From the NCBI GenBank assembly GCA_018873245.2, contig JAEMBT020000003.1, positions 10,177,843 through 10,241,842 of the forward strand: DNA of 64,000 bases, written 5' to 3'. This DNA is from Archegozetes longisetosus. Its lineage: Eukaryota; Arthropoda; Arachnida; Sarcoptiformes; Trhypochthoniidae. The translations under genes were made by a program, and so were the position numbers. Shown one piece after another: positions 52,065 through 64,000 of the stretch. Every line of letters starts with the position of its first letter. Position 1 is the first letter of the stretch. Below the pieces are notes generated by a model that was not told the origin of the DNA, ran no database searches, and was given only the letters and a program-made list of their open reading frames with translations.

Positions 52065-52511
52065 CATTTCTGCTAGATAACTACTATGCTTACACTTCAA
52101 TTTATGCTTTCAGTCATGATATAAAACCAGAGTTAAATGTACGATAAGATGAGGTTTCCGAATCAGTATTTCTTTGTCGGCACAACTTCACATTTCAATG
52201 ATTTGGTCACAAGTTTGAAAGGAAAATATGATAATAGAGTAGTTTCGTTGTCGTATCAGAGTCTATACTATTTTCGTCGAAGCAATGAATCTCAGAAGTC
52301 AACTCTTATCACAAAATTGCTATTAAACTATTCCATAAACTTCGTACAACTTATCGATTATAATGTAAATTCACATTTTCTCAATATATCCTTTTTGCAA
52401 TTGAAGATCTATGAACATTATTGCATTCAAACTTTCAATTATCTTAATTTTGAAAATACCGATTTTTTCCAAAAACATTTTAATCATGAATTTGTGCCAA
52501 TTTCTTTATAG
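52065..52511 (+). pseudogene. Possible 2-O-sulfotransferase-like remnant
   Basis: An open frame of 124 codons begins at ATG 52137, just after a stop, and includes NQYFFVGTTSHFNDLVTSLK. This resembles the FVGxTE..DF segment near the C terminus of heparan-sulfate and uronyl 2-O-sulfotransferases. Just upstream, in another frame, are residues IYAFSHDIKPELN, placed where those enzymes have their CGHD motif, but here the cysteine is replaced and a stop follows. The rest of the frame shows no strong conservation. It could be a decayed copy, an exon with diverged sequence, or coincidence. Confidence 0.25.
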
Positions 52512-55500
52512 ACTTACTAGTAAAAACGTCTACATTCAAATAATTTTTCAAACAATGAAATAAATAGTTTATCGAAATGATAACACTTCAGTCACTCCAT
52601 CCAATGCCCCGCTCTTGAAAAGGGCTGACTGAAGCGGTTATATTCTTACAGAATAACACGACAGCTGACAGCAATAATAAAAACAATCATTGATTAATCT
52701 TTCGATGGTAAAAATATTTTGAAAATCATATCAGATATAAATGCAAAAAACTACCATTCTTAATTTTAAATTATTTCCAATTAGTATTAAGCTATAAAAC
52801 TTGATTTTTCACATATAATTGTTCAAGAATTTAAGTTAAAACAATTTTGTCCTATCTTTAGTTGAAACTTGAGAAAAGTTTTGCATCTACTTTCTCATTA
52901 TAATAACCTATTGAAGCTTTGATTAACTGGATTAACGTTCTTTGCTTTATTTAAAATTGAAGAAAAGGATACTCGAGACAAAAGAACGCATAACAATAGA
53001 AGAGAAGAAATCGAGTTGTGGAGTAATGCCATCGTTTCATTATATTGTAATCTAATCTATACTGAGAATACGTCACGTCGAATCCATTGCAATCACGGAT
53101 TTAAGCTTAAACGAGTCTGAAAGTAATCAATTGTTCTCATTATTCATCTGCAAGAATGACTTCAAAAAATCATTTCGGTATCCAATTTCAAGAGAATAGG
53201 AATTTTCAGAAAGTTATTTTCTTAAAATATGGTTTTCATACTGATTAAAGTTAAGAAAAATCAAACCAAAGTCTATAATTTTGCGAAAATTCATGATAGA
53301 CTTTGGATCCCCTGTTGCCTATATATGACTGTATGACATGGAAAAGCAAATCGATATTTTCAATCCAATTGCTTATTTGCTTACAAAAAGTTAGGGCTCT
53401 CTAGCACACTTTGCATTTTGAAAGATGCACTTTTATAGCTATATTCAGTATACTTATTACACTAAAAATTTGGTTTCTAACTAGCAGTCAAACTTTTTCC
53501 AATTTATCTAAAAGAGAATTTCCATCAAATTAATGAAAATGTTTTCTATTATTCAGTTAAAGAAAACCGAGAAATTACTCTTTCAAACAAAATAAGGTAT
53601 AATTGGCTAAAATCTCTTATTCTTCTATACCTTTAATTTATTAGAGAATGAAACTAAACGACTCTCACAATGAAATCTAATTTTCAATCTCTAAACTTAA
53701 TTAACTTGATTGAACTCTTGTTTGGCATTTTAGTCATCGTTTAATCAGATTTGCAGACATCAGACTAAATAAGAGACAGTACCTCAATAACGAAATAACT
53801 TATAGTATGCAAAGGCCTACAAATCACATGTATTTTCGACATTCATATTATGTAAAACTTGTCAAATGGTCTCATATCGACTTTCAATTTAGAGGCATTG
53901 ATTTTTCTTCTGGTTTCACGTGAAAATCAAGTGAAGAGTAGTAAAGAGACTACGGCTGCATTAGAAATTCTAAAGCTCAGTTGTGTTTCAGTATTATTCA
54001 GTTAAGACATAGTAATAAAAGCGTTCAATTTACATATTTATCCAATTGACAAATTGACTTTTTATTAGGATTGTTAGACTAATGCCATAAAACTATATGC
54101 GAAGCATCAGCAAAATAAAAAACAGAGAAATGCTCAACTTTGATATTTATGTAAAAGTTCTTAGAATTGTTTGCAAACTATTGCACAGCTCGGCTGTAAA
54201 AAAGTGGAAATTCAGTTACATTTTTCTTACATGACAGAAAAGAATATTTTGAAATTTAAAATGAACACCAGTATAAATATTTTTAACATTTTAATGGCAA
54301 CGATGATATATCGAGAGAATAATATGTATTGGGTGTATGAAGGCATATAAACAATGTTTTAAGTTGAGATCTTAATTGATGATGTAGAAAATAAGGGTCA
54401 TATAGATTATTAAAATGTCATTTCAATATTTTAAGAGTAATTTACTCAAATGCACTCACGTCTACTTCTGGTAGTTTACTCTTATACAGTACTAATAGAC
54501 TCTATGAAAAGTCTAATTAAGTATACTCAACGAGAAAAAAGCAAGCGTAGCAACTGAAGTGCAAGTAAGTATTAGGATGTATCTAAGGGACAATTCATGT
54601 GTCCGTTCATATACAAACGCAAGTGTAATCATCTGTTTAATAGAAAACTAGCCCTAAAGCATAGCAACGAGTTCTCCATCAGTTATCTTTCGCATCTATA
54701 CCTGCTTTTTGTTTCAATCACTGTACCCCTATATGCAAGAATTGAGAAAAAATTCAATTCGTTGAACAAAGTTTTATTGTAAAGCTATTGATCTAATGCT
54801 CAAGATTCGCTTTATAAGCATTTCGAGTGCATTTCAAAAATTGGGCTTCATTTTAATGATGAAAGTCTATGATCAGCATTTCTGCTTCTGTACTTTCATT
54901 ATAAACTTAATACCATAGTATATGAAGATCTGAATCTAGAGTAAGTCATAATAAAAGAAGTTCTTACATCCCCAAAATTAAGTCAAATTAATTCTCTTGC
55001 AACAAAATAATCTCTGTTATGAAAGTCCTTTATTCGTACAAAGTTGCAAAACAATAAGCTTCTGAGAATATGTTATACAAAAAGTTAATTAACAAAAGTT
55101 TACTTTAGTTAAGCTTACGCTAAAGCCTTAAAGTAAGGCCTAAAAATAGGACATATTTTCACAATAATAATACAATTTTATTTATATGCATATGTTTTAT
55201 GATTTCCTCTTTTTTCAGCCTATAGCTTTAAGCGTGTTTCGTATAATACGAACATTTGTCAGTTCGTAGTCTTTCTCAGTCCCATATTCCATATTTTATG
55301 CCTTTTAGGCTACTCTTAAGTCTCATAAGTATTCGATGCACTTCTCGAGGAAATAAATACATTGTCGAGAAAGAGAGACACCAAAAAGAAAGCCTTTTGT
55401 TATGTTTGTGCCTTTGGTACACTGTTTATAGCACTTGGCATAAGTTTTATTTTTTAGTGCTCCTCAATTTTTCATATGCACCGTATTTCATCTTTTTTCC

Positions 55501-56296
55501 ATGAGTCATCATCACTCTGAAAAGCTGTACAACTAGATTTTATTTCCGCAAAACTATCGATTAAACTGTTAGGCATTTATTTCATTTTTCTTAAGCATTA
55601 CTTTTGTATTATTTGTTTTCACCTGTCAATCATTTTGTTTGCGTTTCACTTATAGTTTTAGATAAGATTTTGACATCACTTCACTTATCATAGAATAAGA
55701 TTAAAAATATTTGACATCAGAAATAGATACTACAACAAATACAGGATTCATTTCAATATTATCATAATAAGATCAGCAAAAATTGATTTTTGTGTCAGTC
55801 TTTCAATTGATTTGAGAAACTCAGAGTAATCTTTAAAGAAACAACTTTATCACGAAAGGAAAGCAACTTATCTCATTACAGAATAGTTTTCATAATACAA
55901 AACTAATATTTACAAAAATCAACTCAAAAATTATTCATCAATATTAAATAATACATTAAATACTGTATTTAGAGGCAAATATATTGGTAATTTGTAGAAA
56001 CAAATCAAATTGCTCTTCAATTAGTAGAAAATTGTTTTGATTCTTTGTTAAAATGTTGGTCTACTTTACCATAGAATACGATGCTTTTCTAAGGAAACTC
56101 ATTATTTCCTGCTTCAAGAAATTATTCTGAAAAGGATGTTTAATTTCCGTCTTGACGCCACGTGCAATATTCTGAATTTGCAGATTTGCATTTGAGCAAA
56201 ATGAGAAATATTTCCAAATTCACATAGAATTCAACCTTCTTTTTAATGGTTATGATGTAAAATAAAAATGGTCGTTCGCAATAAGTTCTCAGTTAA
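52512..56296. other. Stretch without supported genes
   Basis: AT-rich. An 11-base-stem hairpin lies at 53266-53306 (CCAAAGTCTAT and its complement around a 19-base loop). The open frame at 55256-55504 has no recognisable domain and begins without an ATG I trust. Confidence 0.5.
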
Positions 56297-57394
56297 TTAT
56301 TTGGCATTTTTCATTGGTAAATAAATATCAGAATTGAACGAATTCAAACTTAATTTATCATAAGTATTTTCATGGGTAGCCATAAATACATAATCATCAT
56401 GACCTAAAGACTCGTAATCACAATCATTATTAAGTTCATATTCATAAATGTTAAGGTCACTGTAAATATTATCGATAGTTGAGATTCTATTCGCAATAGC
56501 ATTTCTCGACTTCTTAGATCTTCTCACAAATAGAAATAGACGTAGAGAAATAAGAATCAAAAGTATAAGAGCTCCAGATAAATAAGCAATTAAATTGGTG
56601 TTTATAGCAAAAGAGCCTGGAGCTTGACCATGTTCATCTAAGGGATAACATCCGTCTTCACTTCTCTTAAAATTATTATTTCCCGACTTTTCCAAGCATT
56701 GATTAAAATTAAACCATTTTAATTTAGCTTTAGTGATATCTTCAGCACATTCTTCACGACCGAGAAAATCAGTCGTATAACCGAAATGATCTAACTTTTG
56801 ACTTTTGACCAAATTCTTGTGAACTTTAATTTTCCAATAAGTCAGAGCTGTATCCATCGCCACACTGTCGTTTTCGGATACAATATCCGGATTAAGAACT
56901 AATCTTTGATCTCCATATAATTCATTGGATACGGCTCTATAATTATAGCAATACTTCAATCCTATAAAACCTCTTCCATAATAAGTATTATTCTTTGGGC
57001 AGTTCTCTTCTCTTCTGTACTTTACACATAAATCAGTTTGATTTGAGTGACTACAATTTGGATCTGATTTAATGGTGAATGCTTTCGATTCTGTGATTAA
57101 ATGACTTAAAGCCATCAGAGATTCTAATTTACTCGTAATTGCGCCCAATTTTCTGGATTTTTGGCTGAATTGAATGAATGTTTCATTAGAAGGATCCCCG
57201 TAACCAATAGCTGAAACACATTTCCGAAATTCTCCCAAAGTCAAAAACTCTAAAGCAACAAAAATAATGCGGTTCTCATTGTATTTAATCATGAAAATTA
57301 TGTAAATCATACCTGCTTTAACATGATTAACGAACATAATATTGATTAACAGGAGAATGTAATTATAAGATCTGTTAAGAATCTTCGATAACAT
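56297..57394 (-). CDS. GH19 chitinase-like single-pass membrane protein with tyrosine-rich tail
   Basis: Open frame of 365 codons from ATG 57394. A 63-base, in-frame GT-AG segment (57250-57312) is probably an intron; removing it joins a clean signal peptide (1-27) to EFLTLGEFRKC and leaves 344 residues. The ectodomain matches glycoside hydrolase family 19. The first catalytic Glu is likely E102 (ITESKAF in place of HESGGF), a candidate second acid is E129 or E130, the signature YYGRGFIGLKYCYNY spans 138-152, and NPDIVSENDSVAMDTALTYW follows. Numbers refer to the unspliced frame. Family members cleave chitin. A hydrophobic helix (about 266-290) and basic RRSKKSR follow, then a 68-residue tail with YSDL, YESL, YVFM, YDKL and YLPM motifs. 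GH19 enzymes are normally soluble secreted proteins, so this architecture suggests a surface enzyme or receptor. Activity is not proven. Confidence 0.82.
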   Translation of the reverse strand: MLSKILNRSYNYILLLINIMFVNHVKAGMIYIIFMIKYNENRIIFVALEFLTLGEFRKCVSAIGYGDPSNETFIQFSQKSRKLGAITSKLESLMALSHLITESKAFTIKSDPNCSHSNQTDLCVKYRREENCPKNNTYYGRGFIGLKYCYNYRAVSNELYGDQRLVLNPDIVSENDSVAMDTALTYWKIKVHKNLVKSQKLDHFGYTTDFLGREECAEDITKAKLKWFNFNQCLEKSGNNNFKRSEDGCYPLDEHGQAPGSFAINTNLIAYLSGALILLILISLRLFLFVRRSKKSRNAIANRISTIDNIYSDLNIYEYELNNDCDYESLGHDDYVFMATHENTYDKLSLNSFNSDIYLPMKNAK

Positions 57395-59500
57395 CGCGCT
57401 TTAAACGCAAATGCGATCAAAACGTTGATCAGAAATTATATTACTTTTAAAATATTCAATCCTTTACTCATTGAATAGCTTTTACAGAATAATAACAATT
57501 GAGTGAAGGGTAGAGATTCTTAAATATAAGCTTCAAAGCATATTAAACTAGAATTATTTCTACTCCGATTGGTTTTCTATTTAAATGTGATGCAAACTCA
57601 AATGAATAATTTGGTCGAAGATTGATGTCATGGGAAATCAGACATCGTTTTTGCTGAAACTTTTATGCACAGGAAATGTAAATAATGAAATGCTAACAAA
57701 ACTATAACTTAGTTTTATCGCGAAACTTAAGTCAACTAGAATTGCGTATATTGAGTACTCATCTGTTTAGGAATAATTTTGCTGTACGTTTTCAGTATAG
57801 TTTGGATAACTTTTCAAATCTCACTTAGGAATAGCTTAAAATTAAACTAACTTCAAAATTATTTATTTTGTGCTTTATTTACCGAAGTGCTAACTCAAAC
57901 CTATTCGTTAACAGGAAAATAATAGTGAGACAAAATAACTTATAGTTCACTTGTTCAACTAATTTAGTAAATACATAACATTATTGGTATCTCGATGTTC
58001 ATATTGAGATTATGAGTCTGAAAAAGATTCTTCTAGACTGTCGAAATGCTTTCATAATAAGTTTTGTTGAAGACACTCTCACAATAAATATAGTCATATG
58101 AGTAACCCATAGCTTCATCTTATATCAGTGATCATATGAATTTTGATACTTACTCTAAATCAAAGATAATATAAAGATAGACTTATAAACATAGTTAAAT
58201 ATATTTGAGGTACATCTATTTCTATTGCGATTGAAGGCAGAGCACTTGATCAGCACTTTAAGATTTACTCGACAATTGTTTGCATTCAAATAATCTAGTA
58301 TTCAATTTGCAATATCTTGAGGCAAACAAATATCAGTTCTCTTCATGAATAAATCAAATTTCCTTTGATTTAGAGAGAGGCTCATGCATTTCAGGACTTT
58401 GTTACTGAACTTCCGATATGACTGCTGTAATCTGACCCTAATTTAAGTTAGCCAAGATTAGGTTATACTGATTCAGCACTTAAGAGAACTTAAGTAAACT
58501 TACAAAATGTTGTTAGTGAACGCGATCCTCAAGTCACACTTTTGTTCAGGCTTATTAAATATTGACTAAATACCAATATTGATTTTCAACAATATTGATC
58601 AATATTAAATAGATACCTGGAAGCTTTGCTTCGACCAAGTGCTTAATTTTGGTAATACAAGTATTAGGCTTAAAATAAGTTGAATCAATTAATTTTCTAC
58701 TCTATCAAATGTTGGACTAACCGTTAATCTAAGTTTAGATTTAACCGAAGCTCTAGTAAAGAGTTTTCAACAACTGGAAAATAAAACTATTAATTGATAT
58801 AAAATTTTAATAGTAGACATAAATGAAATAATTTTAAGCGCTAAATATTTAGCTCAAAAATATTTTACTTTATATAAATTCTATGTATAAATCATGATAA
58901 ATCCTAAAACAATAACTTGCGATCGAAGATAATATTTCGTCAGATTTTCTGATACATCATCCGTCAAAATAAATAAAATCATCGGTATATCTGGCTCATA
59001 TTTTAAGTTAAAGTGTTGTTCAGTTAGTAGTTATAAAAGATAGCATTTAGAAAACCCTATAAATAACATCAATAATAATTACTGAGCCAAACAAGTAGTG
59101 AGTAATGAGCTATAAATGTTTGCATTTTGTTTGAAAAAGTTTTTCTCAAGTTTTTAACTGAATGCACAGTAAAATCCAGTCAAACGCATTGAAAAGTGAG
59201 ATAATAAAAGCTGAATGTCATTCCAGTCTTGTCAATGGATTCACTCGACCAGAAACAAGTCGATAAAATTGAGAAAATCAGAAAATGATAACAGCGATCG
59301 AGAACTTGTATTATGAGAGATCTTGTGTTTTAGTTATTTGTGCATCAAATTAGCGATGAAGTCAGGATTTACCAGATTTTTATTTGAAACAACTTAAATC
59401 CCATCTCGTTTAATTATTTTAATATTTCAGGCATAAGTGATTTACCAATAAATAGCTTCTTCTTTGATTGATTAATAGGCCATCAACTTAATAGCCATTA
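57395..59500. other. Spacer between the GH19-like and DPP8/9 genes
   Basis: AT-rich with no supported gene. It must contain the promoter of the GH19-like gene and the 3' end of the DPP8/9 transcript, but I identify neither signal with confidence. Confidence 0.5.
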
Positions 59501-63857
<4,357 letters not shown>

Positions 63858-64000
63858 TATTTCTAAATAATTGAAAATACTTTTTGTTAATTAAAATGAA
63901 TTTTGATTAATTTTTGTTATTATTTTCCTTATTAATAAATATTAAGTTATTATTTGTTATCTCTGTTTGGTTGACAAACAGTTTGTTTATGTTATCATTA
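63858..64000 (-). promoter_or_regulatory. DPP8/9 upstream region
   Basis: 143 bases upstream of the start codon, extremely AT-rich. It includes ACAAACAGTTTGTTTAT near 63974, a pair of forkhead-like half sites in inverted orientation. No TATA box or transcription start can be called with confidence. Confidence 0.25.

Noticed and set aside
53266..53306. microRNA-like hairpin
   Set aside because: The stem is only 11 base pairs, too short for a pre-miRNA.

Overview
The window is an AT-rich stretch of animal nuclear DNA with spliced genes, GT-AG introns, dinucleotide microsatellites and small inverted-repeat transposons. An arthropod is the best fit, because it carries a glutamate-gated chloride channel (GluCl) gene, a channel class confined to protostome invertebrates, with alternative exons arranged as in arthropods. 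The compact DPP8/9 gene, the secreted hemopexin-repeat genes and the composition would suit an acariform mite, but that lineage is an inference. About half of the window is non-coding.

Layout. (1) About 3.5-32.1 kb, minus strand: the 5' half of a GluCl gene. Six exons were rebuilt by hand: a signal-peptide exon (32030-32106), an N-terminal exon (20493-20605), two 68-base alternative exons (7846-7913 and 6885-6952), the main ligand-binding and Cys-loop exon (4266-4572) and the next exon (3553-3687). The transmembrane exons were not found and probably lie beyond the left edge. (2) Its long introns hold intronless plus-strand genes. Intron 2 contains a tandem hemopexin-repeat family, with one intact GPI-anchor-type gene (15082-15972) and three decayed copies. 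Intron 1 contains a PAPI/TDRKH-like membrane-anchored double-KH reading frame broken by one in-frame TGA (22829-23542). (3) 32.1-56.3 kb is mostly empty, apart from inverted-repeat elements, a short dispersed repeat, a plausible orphan first exon near 42.5 kb and a doubtful sulfotransferase-like remnant near 52.1 kb. (4) 56.3-57.4 kb, minus strand: a GH19 chitinase-like ectodomain joined to one transmembrane helix and a tyrosine-rich cytoplasmic tail. (5) 59.5-63.9 kb, minus strand: a complete nine-exon DPP8/9-type prolyl dipeptidyl peptidase of about 1124 residues with the catalytic triad intact and an unusual N-terminal extension.

The genes do not form a pathway. The most notable items are the GH19 receptor-like protein, the KH frame split by a single TGA, the GluCl alternative exons and the genes nested inside GluCl introns. 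All calls come from reading the sequence by eye. No database search was run.
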